DNA from: Owenia fusiformis
Taxonomy: Eukaryota > Annelida > Polychaeta > Sabellida > Oweniidae
Direction of reading: 5' to 3'
Length of the DNA stretch: 64,000 nucleotides
NCBI GenBank assembly: GCA_903813345.2
Contig: CAIIXF020000002.1
Span: 24,936,455 to 25,000,454, forward strand
The notes beneath the pieces are model-generated. The model had not been told where the DNA came from and did no database searches. It saw only the letters and a program-made list of their open reading frames with translations. Below are positions 12,601-26,000 of this stretch, in pieces; the stretch's first letter is position 1, and each line of letters starts with the position of its first letter. The position numbers and the translations under genes were made by a program.

Positions 12601-15228
12601 TAATCGTCAGCATTTATACGAAGTAATTATATACAACAAGATAATCAAAAGTTATTTATTTTTTAATATACTCGTTTCTCCCAGCCTTGCCCAAGTCTGT
12701 GTCTTTTTATTTGTTTTTAATTTTATATTAATTGAAAATCAAGATAAAAAAGATAATACCGATTTCGAAAAGGCTATATCTCCATCAGTAGAAAATATTC
12801 ACAAACTATTTGTCTGGAGCGAAATTCTTCATCAATTTCCAATGGAGTCTAATTGAACCATTCATCTGTATAGCTGATTTATTCTGTTTTAATTTTGAGC
12901 ATAGATTTGTTCAATTCCATCCATGAGCTAAATTTTACAATAAATTCTTGGTTGAATGTCACACTAATCCCGAAACCACTAGTTCGGGAGAAATCTTCCA
13001 ATCTAAGCAAAATGAACTCAAATCCTATTAAAATTATTTAAAGACAGACAAGCAGACAAACCAAGAAATTATCCATACTGTATTGTAAGAAAAATATGTA
13101 AAATATTATACGAAGCATTTATGATTGTATCTACCCTTTGCATTCGTTTGATTTCGCTTCTAAAAAGAGAGCTTCGTCTTCTGCGCGCAGGGTAGATTAT
13201 ATCAACAGATTCTTTGGTAGTTTGACAGGTGAATGAATTTAAGGGTTTCCCTCTAAAAATGCTATTGGAACTTGTTCACAGTGTCATGCATATACAAAAA
13301 TCATCCCGCCACCTTCGCCTCTATTTGTTCAGAAAAATCAGAAAAATTGACATTATGATGACGAATTTCGCACCAGGGGTTTATTATTCGCATTTCTACT
13401 TCTATTAAATGATTGATAACACAAATATTTTTTTGCAAATTAAAATATCCCGTATAGTGATTGTTATAATAATACTGAGACTAGATGTGCGAGTATATTG
13501 TTAATTCTTTTCAGGGTGGCATGTATGTCTTACAAGTGATGGACTGGTACAGCATACCATTTGTCGTAATGATTATAACGTTTACTGAGTGTGTTGCAAT
13601 TGCATGGATATATGGTGAAGCCTCAAAATATATTTCTCATTTATAAATCATATTGAAGTGCATCAACACATGTTTTTATCTTGTTCATATTTACGTTTCG
13701 ACTTTGTCACCCATGCATTTCCATTAATGATGTGCATCTCCATTTTTTTTATCGTTTATTATAGGCACGAACCAATTTTCTAAAGATATTGAACTTATGA
13801 TTGGTTCAAAACCATCAATTTTGTGGAGGATATGTTGGCGATTTGTCACTCCAGGACTTGTATTGGTAAGCATCACACTATAGTACAATCTTTGCAGTAC
13901 CTTATTGTATTATTTTATATAAATATTAAACAACGTATTGTAATTGGTGAGTACTTTGCTTTATATTCGAATGGACTTCTTTATTGTTGAGCAAAAAAGA
14001 AGGAGGAAATAAAGATAATACAATACATTACAATACAATACAATACACATCAATATATATCAATTGCTACAAATATCAGTGTGCGGTCCAAATTCTCATA
14101 TTGATGAATAACACGCTGTAAATAAGTGGACAATTTTTCGATTTAGTATTTTTAGAACACAGACGGCTAATTTGGATTGTTTAGAGAAAATATCCCAAAA
14201 AGCAAAGAATGTCACGAGGAACTCTATATTGACGAAAAGCAAGGCGATATTGAATTGACAAGATATTATTTTGTCTTGCAGTTTATATTTTGCTTCATCG
14301 TCGTCACTCACGTGCCTGTGACGTATGGGAGTTATACGTATCCCGATTGGGCAATTGGTGTGGGTTGGATGCTTGCAGTTGTATCATTTGTACCAATACC
14401 CTTGTTTGCATGCTATCGTATAATGACTACAGTTGGAAAAAGTTTAAAAGAAGTAAGTGCTTGGAAGAATCCAAAGAGTTCAAGTTAAAGTTGTACTAGC
14501 CGTTTTGCTCGGTTTATGCTATCTTAGCGTATGGAGGCCACGCTTTACGATGGTGAACCACCAACACTTCCAAAAGTTCATTGTATATGTAATGAATGAT
14601 ATTGCGGTGCGTTGCTCACCACAATATTTTTTTTGTTAAATTCAGGCAATTAAATATATTCATTTTGTTATTGGAATGCGTGCGAATGTGAAACTAATGT
14701 ATATTTCTACTTTTTTCGGCCTAAGTAGTAGTACAACAACTTTTCGATTTAGCGCCGGAATAACTTGGCACACGGTACGTCAAACAGTCATGGTCAGATG
14801 ACCTCAAAAAGTGCGCGAAAATAACAACTTTTCAGAGGTTCACAGTCATTTCTTAATAAATTGTGTTTTATGGGGAAATATCACAAGCTTTGTAGTCACA
14901 ATAACAAAAGAGATGTTATTTGTGCTAAGTAAAAGCTAATTTGAGATTTTTGAATAGGGTTAAGAACAACTTTAATACTAGGTAGTAAATAAACAAACGG
15001 CGGAATAGAAATAATAGTAGTATATTTACATCACAAATCATTATCTTATCTTTATACATTTTTTAGCGAATCCAGTATTTGACAATGCCTGAGCCAAGTT
15101 GGGGTCCATCTCTGGAGAAAAACAGAGCATTGTATATTGAGACACTTAGTGAGAAAAGGAAGAGACACATGTTGGGTCATATAGATTTGGACATGGTTTC
15201 GACTCCATTAGGCAATGATAAATTATAG
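3699..15228 (+). CDS. SLC6-family sodium-dependent neurotransmitter/amino-acid transporter (5' partial)
   Basis: Twelve exons: 3699-3859, 6103-6188, 6316-6443, 6633-6772, 7006-7109, 7633-7757, 8581-8693, 12450-12575, 13515-13614, 13765-13865, 14282-14452 and 15067-15228 (TAG). They join in one frame of 504 codons with GT-AG borders. Landmarks in order: G-I-G-Y and TM3; S-W-N-T-P; an EL2 loop with three N-glycosylation sequons; E-Y-W-R-R-Y-V-L; TM4-TM5 with F-T-A-T-F-P-Y; L-P-G-A in EL3; TM6 Q-I-F-F-S; S-Y-N-K-F-N; TM7; [14 protein letters not shown]8 to TM12; and a short tail starting [10 protein letters not shown]6 proteins import transmitters or amino acids with Na+ (usually also Cl-) across the plasma membrane. 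The exons for the N-terminus and TM1-TM2 are not in the window. The exon 3 donor (g|gttcgt) is weak. TM6 and TM8 carry odd substitutions at sodium and gate positions (see findings), so the substrate is unclear. Confidence 0.93.
4446..5068. repeat. three tandem about 211-bp hairpin units
   Basis: The word tgagttttcatgttcgaatc recurs at 4451, 4661 and 4873. Each unit contains an inverted repeat: an arm running from about gagcagggctactagtttcg to ggcacaaa, with its reverse complement ending gtagccctgctc. Each unit can thus fold into a stem of roughly 45 bp. The array lies in the first visible SLC6 intron (3860-6102). The rest of that intron shows nothing recognisable. Confidence 0.8.
9207..11281. 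mobile_element. 2.1-kb foldback DNA element with palindromic satellite core
   Basis: Terminal inverted repeats begin CACAGGCTGGTATCG and extend about 450 bp inward (left to about 9660, right from about 10830). They are flanked by a perfect 5-bp direct repeat, TTATT, at 9202-9206 and 11282-11286. The motif tccgctgtgacggagc occurs at the end of each arm and again about 400 bp inside. No transposase ORF was found, so the element is non-autonomous. It lies in the SLC6 intron 8694-12449. Confidence 0.85.
9890..10445. repeat. palindromic ggaatatggcatattc-type satellite
   Basis: Many degenerate copies of a short self-complementary unit (gcggaatatg / gcatattccgc) interspersed with gtgatac and caggtgaatatg words. 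It forms the middle of the foldback element. Short ORFs across it are repeat artefacts. Confidence 0.7.
11531..11598 (+). tRNA. tRNA-Gly-like relic (pseudo-tRNA or SINE head)
   Basis: A 68-nt stretch matches the tRNA-Gly pattern: D-arm and A-box as gcggtagaattctcg, variable-loop join ggaggcccgag and B-box gttcgaaaccc, followed by a T-run. The anticodon loop would be TGAGCAT, but the anticodon, T and acceptor stems are badly mismatched and the acceptor ends do not pair. It is best read as a decayed tRNA or the head of a tRNA-derived SINE, not a working tRNA. Confidence 0.55.
14025..14048. repeat. (aatac)n microsatellite
   Basis: Short run of acaat/aatac repeats in the SLC6 intron before the TM11-TM12 exon. 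Confidence 0.6.
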
Positions 15229-15571
15229 AATGATACAGGTCGATAGTATTCGTCTTACCGAAATATGTTAATTGATAATGGCTTTTTAATCACTTATTTC
15301 ATATAATAAGTTTATATTTAGCATTGCATATACCGCCTAGGTTTGAGCATACATATTGTTGGCAGTGGGTAAACAGTACATACATGTAATGTCACCTTAA
15401 TTAAGAAATTAAATTCACTTTATCGTTTGAACTTAAACCAGATGTACAAATCAAAATGATCAATTGAAATGCCTTATTTTCGAAAATATGCTATGTCGTA
15501 AATCTCAACGGAATCTCAAATATTTCTAATATTTACCATATTTTACTTATTTTCTAATACTTGTTATGTAC

Positions 15572-16556
15572 AGGACGTTCATTAAGTTCGTGCAAAGATA
15601 CTCTAAAAAATTGTTTCTAAGTCAATCTGGCTGCAATTTTCACTCAGTATACCTCCACTATTCATACATTGAAATCCTAATTAAATTATAAGGAATGGGT
15701 TCATATAGAAAAAGTTATGATTGCTATATTAACGTGAGTGGAGGGTAGGCAGAGCAGGCAAAATGATCTGTTTTGTTTGAATAATCACATTTTTAATGTT
15801 GTCCTGTTTATTTTACTAACAGTGTCTCAAGGGTATAGGTGTTCAACATAGTGTCCATCATGGTCTATACACCTCTGCTGTCTCACCATTCCTCAAACAG
15901 ATGGCGGAATCCATTTGGGACATATTTGGCAATTGATCCTTGTACGGATGCCATAAGTTCTCCTAATAGGTCGAATGACGAGCTTCACGAAATCGTCCCT
16001 CACCAATGCCATTCGCAAGAAGAGAATAATGCATGGAGAGCCAAGAAACCCTAGCAACTATATTTATAATGATGATAATGCCCACATTAACAAATTGAAG
16101 ATGGGTTAACAAAATCAAATTCTCTAATCACCTGACAAGGCACCACTTGACTTTGAGTTTCATGCAGAATTAAGAATGATTCATACAAGGACCAATCGCC
16201 AGATATTTCCCAAATGGGTGTCCCCATCTGTTTAAGGAGTGGTTAATGAGACAGAAGAGGTGTCGATACCATGATGGACAATATGTTGAACACATATAAC
16301 CTTTAGATACTGTTAGAAAAATAAATATGACAAAATAAAGAAAAATGAACATTCAACCGAAACTGCCTTCTCCGCCTACACCTGACTCACGTAACTATAG
16401 CAACCATAACTTTTTTCTTTATGAACTCATTCCTTATAATTAAGGATTTCAATGTAGCAATAGTTGAGGTATACTAAGTGAAAGTTTCAGCCAGATTGGC
16501 TCAGAAACAATTTTTAGAGTATATTTGAAGGAACTTAATGAACACCCTAGTGTATA
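15572..16556. mobile_element. foldback mariner-like element (two inverted 3' ends)
   Basis: Long inverted arms (15572 to about 15990 and about 16190-16556) end in a TIR of the type GGGTGTTCATTAAGTTCC, typical of mariner ends. The right arm (about 16192-16299) still reads as a mariner transposase C-terminus: Y-F-P-N-G, L-F-K-E-W, Q-K-R-C-R-Y-H-D-G-Q-Y-V-E-H, then a stop. The left arm carries the same segment inverted and damaged. The element occupies most of the 1.9-kb gap between the SLC6 stop and the end of gene A. Confidence 0.75.
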
Positions 16557-17032
16557 GCCACTTGAAAACAATGTTTTAATTAATTAAAGCAACCTGTATT
16601 GCCAAATGGCGATAGGTATGTGTTTATTTATGTACTTTTATATTATTTTCAATAAGTAAAATAAAGACATGAATAATAAACTTAAACAAGAAAGAGTACC
16701 ACAACACATTTATGTCAATATCTGCAGCACATCCGATTCCAGAGAATGTCTGAACAAAGCTATGTACGATCGCTCAGAGAAACAAAACAATGATTTTTTG
16801 AATTAGTATAAAGATAAAAGACAGCACTTTTTGGCCATCACGAATTGAACGTTGTCTTTTCACCATTTGCGCTTTAAAAGTAACGAATGGTGAAAAAGAT
16901 TCTTGAATAAAGAATAAATTATCCATAGGATATAAATAAATAAAATATATGGAAACTGAGTGCTGAAAACCTCAAATGTTTCACTATTGTCGATTTTCCA
17001 AAAAATTAATAAAATAAAAGTACACGTGTTGC

Positions 17033-17038
17033 TTTATT
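17033..17038 (-). terminator. candidate poly(A) signal of gene A
   Basis: AATAAA on the minus strand, about 60 nt beyond the gene A stop codon. Confidence 0.4.
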
Positions 17039-17096
17039 TGATAGTACTTTATCCACTGCCATTTCAAAGAAGTTCAAGCTTTCCGTTGCTGTACTA

Positions 17097-20000
17097 TCAC
17101 ATGTATCTGTTACGCGTTCCAGAAATATAGGGGGGTGGAGGATCATCATTATCTGATCCAGATAAAACATAAACACGATTCAAATTCTCTAAGTTCTGGA
17201 GTTCATTCTCCCGTTGCGTTTCCCTTTTTGCAGCAACATTTCTCTTTTGCTTCCTTTTGCAGACCACACAAACGATGATGATTATCATACCCAGCAGAAC
17301 ACATGCTCCCGCCACAGACCCTCCGATTATTACACGCTTGTTGCTAATGCCCGTGTGTACTTTACACGCAACTAAACACTTCTCAGCGTCATTCCATTCA
17401 CACACACCAGAGTGAAGACAATCGCTAAAACATTTTTATATATTTGTAGACATTACAATACATATTAAGCGATATCATTTGCCCTACATAAAATAAGGTT
17501 CGATTCTTTTTATACTTTTGCATATTGGGCTAAAAATAACCGTACCTTCTGGTTTCCTTGTCCAAACAATTTATTTTTAAACACGCGTCATAAGACTGCA
17601 CTGTTTCTTTGTCGATATTAACTGTTATTTTCAATGGTGGTATATCTGGTGTACACGTGGGGTAACCATCACTGAAAATATTATTCTATATAGAGTATGA
17701 TATTACATAATTATAAGAGGAACAAGTAATGTAGTGTGCTGCCTAGCCTGTGTATTATGACATAACGACGAGAGTATGCCGTAATGCAAGGGGATGTCGG
17801 TGGAGAATCAGGTTTCGTCAAATGAGTACCTGAGTGGCATGGAACGTAGGCAAACCAAAACTTGTATTGTCAAAATTGAAATGATGGTTGTTAAGGTAAA
17901 TTATGTTGTGGTCACGCAAGACGTATTTATTTTATAACGCCGTTAAAAGCACAAACCTTCTCATGGGAAAGTCGTTGTTACAATAGTCAAACTGGGCCCT
18001 TGAATAGCACGGACACTCACAAAACTTATTAGAGCTGTCTAGTTTAACACATTGATATTTTGCACTATTGTAGCTGGTAGCCTACAATGAGATCTCGTTA
18101 TATACATAGTATATGTTTAATGACTGGGTATGCGTACTGAGAACGAAATAATCGGTAATGTTATATGACACGGAATGTGATTCTTGATATTTTCTTAAAA
18201 TCTGTCATATACATTATCATATCCAATGATGTTTGCCTGATTTGTAATAATAATAAAGTAACTGATGCAACTTATATTCAAAATTGGACCTTCACTAATT
18301 TGTGTACCCACAAATTTTTCGAAAGAATTTATTATTCGATCAAAGTGTTCCTCACCGAAGAACATTTACATTCTGAGGACTTGGCACCATTTGGCTTCTT
18401 TTTAATACCAACGAGAGCATTTGTATCTGTCAGTACGTGCAACTCGTAGTTAGGATCGCCGCTATATTTCATTGTGTCTACGAAGTCGTTCTGTAAATAT
18501 AAATGACACGAAAAATAACAATCAAGGAAAAACAAAGGCATCCTCAAATAAAAGTGTACACTGATATAACAGTCAAATACATTTTAGGGTATGCTATACA
18601 CTTTCAAACATTGCACTCTGTTCTGGTACGAGCAATGATTTTTTGATGGATAGTATAAAACAAATAAAAAATAATAGTTCTACATTGATAATAATTTCGA
18701 ACATCAATGAAATAGGTTAAAGTTTGGGACCCGTTTTATTTTGTGTATTGTATTGTATTGTTTTAGAAATCAAATTATTCAAAATCAATATATACTTCCC
18801 TCCATAAGTTTTGCAACCTTAGCTCCCCCATTGCACTACGAGTTAAAGCCTCTTTACGTTTGAATTTTTATTTACTTAATAACCCAGATGCGAGTAGAAG
18901 TAATCTTGATTTACGTCATTAAAAATTCAAAATTCAGTCAAAGTAATATCATATTTGAAATCTACATGTAAAATTACATCTAGAAATGTGGTTTTAAAAA
19001 GTGTTTATCAACTTTGAAAAATTGATTTTTTTTGAAAATGTGACTTCTAGCTCGGGGAGATTCCCCATAGACCCCATGCTATAAAATCACAAAAAATGAA
19101 ATATCTTTTCTTTTAGTGGACAGATAATATTTTGCGTTACTGGACATATTTTCATTAGTATAAGTATCAGGCACATAAGGGTTATATGAAAATTGAGCCA
19201 CTTAAATTGATAATATTCAAGTTTGAGGGAACTTTCTTATATACCTGCCATGTTAATTGACCCGAATCAGCCACCTGGTGGTGAAACTGGTAACTACCTA
19301 CTCGCATTTGGGTAATTATCTGGCGATATAATTGCTTATAATATTGATGGAAACGTAATTTGACTTTATTTCCAATACCTCCAAATTTTCTAATTTTTTT
19401 TCTTCAATTACAATGGGTCAAAAATCGATGATAAATTAGGTGAATTTTTGAAAATCTTAATTCCCATGTTATCCAATGGGAAATGGAGGGTTCGGGGCAA
19501 ATCAGAAATCAGAATATCTTTTCAGTAATTATAAAAGATTCAGCAAAAAATATTTTTTTAAATAGAAAATATGAATTGTCTAACTTTTTTTGTACACTAA
19601 GTGTTTAGTTTATTTGATGAATACTAAAGTTACAGTGCTTCAAAGTCAGTTTTGAAAATAATTTTTCGCCTCCTGTGTTATTTCTATGGGAGAAATTTTT
19701 TGAAAAACAATTTTGACTTTAAAGCCCTATATCTTTGTTGAACCTGAAGAAACATATCAATTTTTTGTTAAATAAAGTTAGTAAATTCAATTCCCTGCCC
19801 AACTCGTATTTTTTGCAAGGACTCAGATGGATGGATATTCTGTCATATGACTTGCGGCAAACCTACCATTTCCCATTGGTTAACATGGGAATGTCGATTT
19901 TTAAAATATTCATCAAATTTATAATCAATCTTCGACTTTTTGTAATTGACAAAAAACATTGAGAAAATTTAGAAGTATTGGAAATAATGTCAAATTACGT

Positions 20001-23000
20001 TTCCATCAATAGTATAAGCATTTTTATCGCAGGTTAAATAAATAAATTTTCAAAGGTAAAGAGGCTTTAACACGTAGTTCAATGGGGGAGCTGAGGTTGC
20101 CAAACTTATGGAGGGGAGTGTATGTTACAAATCACACAAATAACCAAACCAGTTATATCGTTTTGAAACACTATGATGTTGGGGATCAAATGCGTTGTTC
20201 GTCGTTACTAAATTAAGTCCATGTCTGTAACTTACCTGTATCCTATCATAGTCCATAGTCCATGTGTAGTAGTATTTAATGGAATCGAAATCCATACATG
20301 CTCCTCGTTTCATGAATCCATTTGATATCAAATGGCTTGCTATGTCAGGCTCCTATTGAATAACATACATGTTATGTAGATTACCAGTATCTATATGGTT
20401 TTTAGTCAACTCGGACCCTTGGAAGCACATATACAGTAGATAATCTGATATTTATTTACTGTAAAACCCCTTCATGAATAAGGGGTATCTTATACCCATT
20501 GTATGCTGTCTATTTCAGCATATATTGTTATAGCATTCAACTTTTTTTTGTGGATGGTGTTCAGCGGTTGGCATTACACGACCAGTCATGGCATCTGTAA
20601 CAAATGGTAGGTAGTGATATTTTGTAAGTTAACGTATTGTTAATGGACGATTTGAGGGGAGTTAGGGTATATTAACACCTTAGGAACACCTTATGTAGAA
20701 TCCTTATATCATAAGAAGGGGTAAATCATGTTAGAATATTCCTTTGGGGCACAAACATGTACTTAAAGCGGCTCTAAGGTCTGTGGAGAGAAAAATGGAG
20801 AAATTTTACCTTTTCTGAGCTATCGGGGCGAAGTTTGGTCTTACATCTTCTTCCTTATTCCTATTTTATAAAAGTGTATGCATATGGCAATATTGATCAA
20901 CCAGTAGAACTGGCAAATCGTTTAGAATCTACAATTCCATACAAGGAGTCCCACTCATAGATTTTTTCAAATTCTTTCCAAGTCGACGTCGAAACACCTA
21001 GCGGGTGAAATTGAAACTAATTTTTCTGGCCGCTTGAATCGATAAAATCTCTGACAGTGTGAGTCTTTTTACGAAAATTTTCTTATAGAAATGACTTGAC
21101 GATTATCAGAAAGCATTAAAAGTTGAAACTGAAGCGTATTCTGAAATAAAAGTGAAAAAAATTGCGCAGACGACAGAGAACAAACTTCCGGTTTAATAAA
21201 AAATGGCGGAGACGAAAGGAGAAATGAAGACGAAAAATTGGAGGATTTTCCTTTGCCATTATCGATCGATATAAGGTATGTGCACAAATTCTAGTTGCAT
21301 TCATGGAAAATAGATACATTTTTGAAGGCAACAACATATTCAAAGCTTTCATTTTACGATAGGCCCAGGATCAATGGATACGACTCGGCAGTCGATAATC
21401 CCACTTTAATTATTTTTGACACCTTATATACATTTATACTCGATAGTGATCAGCAGTTCCCCATAAGGTAGCAACTCAAAAGTTACGAACCGTATTTGAA
21501 CAGTAAAATGTACACCTCTTCCCCATTACTGTGCTTGAGAAATGTTGATAAGCGTTATTTCGAAAGTCACCCTAAACCTTAGAAAATACAGTCAACTTTA
21601 AATAATTATTTCAATAATATGATAATCAACGATGTCGGAAAGCTAACGATGACTCCCTCCCCCTTGTCGTTTCCTTATGGTTAATTTACCGACATCGATC
21701 TTTTGAAATGCTCCCTTACCTTGACTGTGATATGTAATCCGTCAATCTGTTGGTCACTTTTATCACATTCGACAAAATCCTTGTGCAGAAGTATGAAACC
21801 GCTTGTATCCATTATGAAACAACTGCAATTGCAAAATTATTAGCATCATCTTCAGTGATACGGAAATAAAAGCAAAAGTAATAAACATTCCGTTAAGACT
21901 CCACGATATGCAATCGGATCAATATATTACATTATTATATCACTATCTAGCTAGCGACAGTATGATTGGTCAAAACCGGGCCACATGTCGTGGGATATCT
22001 GGCGATATTCAATGGCAATGCTAATCAGATAAGACAACCGTGAGATGTCTAGCGATATCCCACACTCCCGGGAATTTTCAAAGAATTTGTTTTCGTTCAG
22101 TGTAAATAATTAAGTTCAGTGTAAGTCAAAATGGCAGACGAACCGACTAGATTCGTAAAAATATCTGAAGACTTAATGACTTAATAATATTAGGGATGTT
22201 TAGCTAGACAGTGATATAATAAAACAAATTTTTCACTCTATTTTCGGTGAATACCTGTAGCACTTTCACAAGGTGATATTCCACTTGCCCTTCGGGCTTC
22301 GTGGAATATCACTTGTGAAAGATGTACAGGTATTCACCTCAATAGAGTGAAATATTTGTTCAATATTACAAAAACAAAGGGAAAGATGTAACTACAACAC
22401 ACATGGAAAAAAAATCTTGAGCAAATATTTCCCGAAAACATTTTACTGTGTTAGAATATTCCCTACCTGTACTGTTTGTCATTGCATTTAGGGTAACGTT
22501 CAATTATTTTGTTGTAAAATATCTTAAAGTTAAAGTCATATCCCATTACGCCAAATAAAGGCCCGTCATTCCCACTTGCATCTCTGTAAGAGAAAATCCT
22601 GAATTATATCAATATATACTGGATGTTTCAAACATGTTTATATTGTTATATAATATATCTAAGTGTTTCATTTCTTATTCTACAATCAAATATCTATTGT
22701 TTACACAATTCTTCAATATTGAAGTTGTGATATGAATATATTTCAATTCCATTGTTTAATTGCATGTAAAGTTAATTTGTTTTATACTTACTGTCCTTTG
22801 TGTAATGTATAGCTCATGGTCACAACGTAACCAAGTCCCAGAGCATCTTCGTATGCCGATAGCACCATCTTTCCCTTGTTTGCCACTGCTCTCAAATACC
22901 TAGAATATTAATGTTACGGATCCCGAGAAGGGAGATAAGATCAAAAATCCACAAAACTGCTGCAAATTTCATATTAGTTTTACCGTCGAATGATCATATC

Positions 23001-26000
23001 ATTCCAAGGGTTGTATGACTCATAAGAAGCAATTAAATGCACATGCAATTTAGTTATATTTCTTTTATACAAAAATCTTAAATTTTAACCCCAATTACAC
23101 CTAACTAAACACTTGATTCTGGAACCGTGTTATAAAATTTGCTAAAAATGTGTTCAAATGGATAAGCTTGAATGTAAAACATTTTTAAAACTTCGTGGAC
23201 AAAAGATAAGTTAATGTTATTATACACACGATGACTGCCATTGGGGGAGATGGAGCAAGGTATTTTTCCCAGGGGTATATTCCGTCCACTGACATGGTCA
23301 CAAGATTGCCGGGGAAACAGTCAGTGGACAGAATAATCCCTAGAGAAATCTCTGTGCACTATTTTTGGGAAAGATAGCAGTTATTGTTTGTTGTACTATA
23401 TTGTACTTCATATGTACATGTATATGTAAGGTAAACAAAATAAATGGAAACATATTTTCAATTGCAACATTTAATTGTGACATTTCGGCATTTAAATGCA
23501 TTTTGCTATTCAAACTCCCAAACTCTTAAAGTCCCCGATAAATCGGGCTACGTATACCGCCGTGTTTACATTAGGGGATTAGAAGAGTTTATTTTTTATT
23601 TAGGTATGCAAGCTACGTATATCAATATTAGGCCTTCATTCATGTACTCGTGTGCATGTAATCAGCATGCCCTTCAATATTATGTAAACCAGGCTATTCA
23701 AGTATAATGTACACTATTTATGTGTGTACTACATACAATACAATTCCCTGGGAAACAAAACACAAATACGTTTTATATGTTCAAAATGAGCCATTTGATT
23801 GATGCAAACACTAAATAGCTTCATAAATAACATCTACAAAGTATATCTAATAGTAATTTTCAATTTCAATGTTGAAACTTCCCTGGTTAAGATTATATGG
23901 GAAATCATCACGAGACGAAGATCGTTCGCCTTCCTGGCTTACCTCTGAATCGTGTACCGGGCAATCTCTTTATATAGTTTAGCGAGAGCGTTGCGCCTGC
24001 GCAGTTTTAAACTTTGGCGCACATTTTAAGATAACTGCACATTAGCACTTTTTCAGGGACGGAGACCGTTAATAAATTAGAATCTAGAATACATATCTGG
24101 AATATTATAAAATGGTATAGCCGTTAAACCTTACCATGGTCTTACTGTAGGATCATATGACCTCTGCAGATAACTTCCGGGGAACATCTTAAAAATGCCA
24201 TTGGCTGTTCCTATATATAACCAAAGAACAGCCTCGTCCATACGCCAAAAGTCATCGATATGTCTCATGACTGACACAGTATCACGGATGTCAGGCTTAC
24301 AAATGAAAAATATATTTCTAAACGAACAGTACTGGTATATTTGTATGGTTAAAATCCAAAGATGCAATTAAGTGATAATACAGAAAAAATCATGCTTGTA
24401 ACGCACTTCATCCCAAAGTAAGCCAGGCCATGCGAGCGTTTGAGCAGCCGTTTCAAATTAGCAACGAGCGACAATGCTTTTATAAAATTATTGTTACGAA
24501 CTCTTGGCCTGCTATTATATCAACATTTGTAATCATTTAACATTTCACAAGCGGCCTGTGACACCTATTAAAGAAATAACTATCCTTTCAATAAACTGAC
24601 CTTGAATCCAGGATTTTCACCATTGCCCTTCATATAACCGACGTATCGCTCAATATTATTGTATGTTTCCACATTGCCGAGGAAACTATAGGGGTCTAAG
24701 AACGTCTTTGCAGCGAAGAAAACTGTTGACCTGTCTAATTTAGGAACAATATTCTTTTAGCAAAATGGAATGGATTTGACGCCATGAAGATGTCATATGA
24801 CTTCTTACAATAACCATATTTTAAAATAATGAGAATTATGTTGACAAAAGCAAAGAATAAGGAGGATAGAATATAGAAACCAATATAAGTGTTGGTTTCG
24901 TAAAATTTATATCAATGTGAGATAATGTGATGTAAAGATTTTAGACACTCATACATTGTATAACTAAAAAAAGCAATAAATACCTTTAATAGCAGCAGCT
25001 GTATCAAAATGTTTGCACTTCTTATAGTTTTCCATATCAATACGGTGATAGTAAAACTGATCTAGAGGTCCTCTACTAACAATCTCATATGCTACATCAT
25101 CTTTAGGAATCACCATGCAGAAAGACAGTTTTGTTCCTTCAATCTAAATTAATAATTATGGATATGAAGAATCGATTTATCGATGTTTTACCTCCAAATA
25201 CATATTGTTTGGTTATTATCAAAATATGTCGGATTTATTTTCTGGGAGATAAAGCCTTATATGGCTATGTCTCGTCAAGTAAATTTATCGAGCAAAGAAA
25301 GAAAATATCTTACCGGACGCCAACCATATTTAGATATGACCGTCCGAGTGTAAACTCCTTCCATAGACGCTGCGCCCCGGGGGAATACTTGTTGTGATGT
25401 CACTGTTTTACTACCGTTTCCTCCACTAGTCATTGATGCGATAATGCTTTTTACTTCAGCCCCACGTTCGATATTATGCACAGGAACAAATATAGGATCG
25501 TCCTCGATCAAATATGGTTTTGGGAGTAGCGGATGAACCATGGTTCGTTCTTCCTGGTCAATGATAAATGTATACGATCCCTCTCCATCCGTAAAATACG
25601 TTGCATCTTCCATTAAGTCTTCCATTGTCATATCGACACAAACTACTCCTTTAAATTTTGCAGTATAATGGAGGGGCAGACAAATCGATGTAACCATTCC
25701 TAGAATATGCAGAATTATCAACTTTCACATACGCTTAAGATTTAGCTGATCATTTTGTGGGAAAATGTGAAACGGAAATTTTAATAAATAACCTTACACT
25801 TCACTTTGCAGATTAAAGCTATATTTTCCAAATGTGCTTAGTAAGCCTTAAGTATGGTCACATGTAGCGAAATATGTCTGCCAATCATCATTACAGTAAA
25901 AACAGTGTGTATTACCCCATGTAACCTCTCAAATTTTTAATTTTAGATATTCTATAGATTGAAAAAGTATAACTTTTAAAGTAAGGGTTACACTCTGCGT

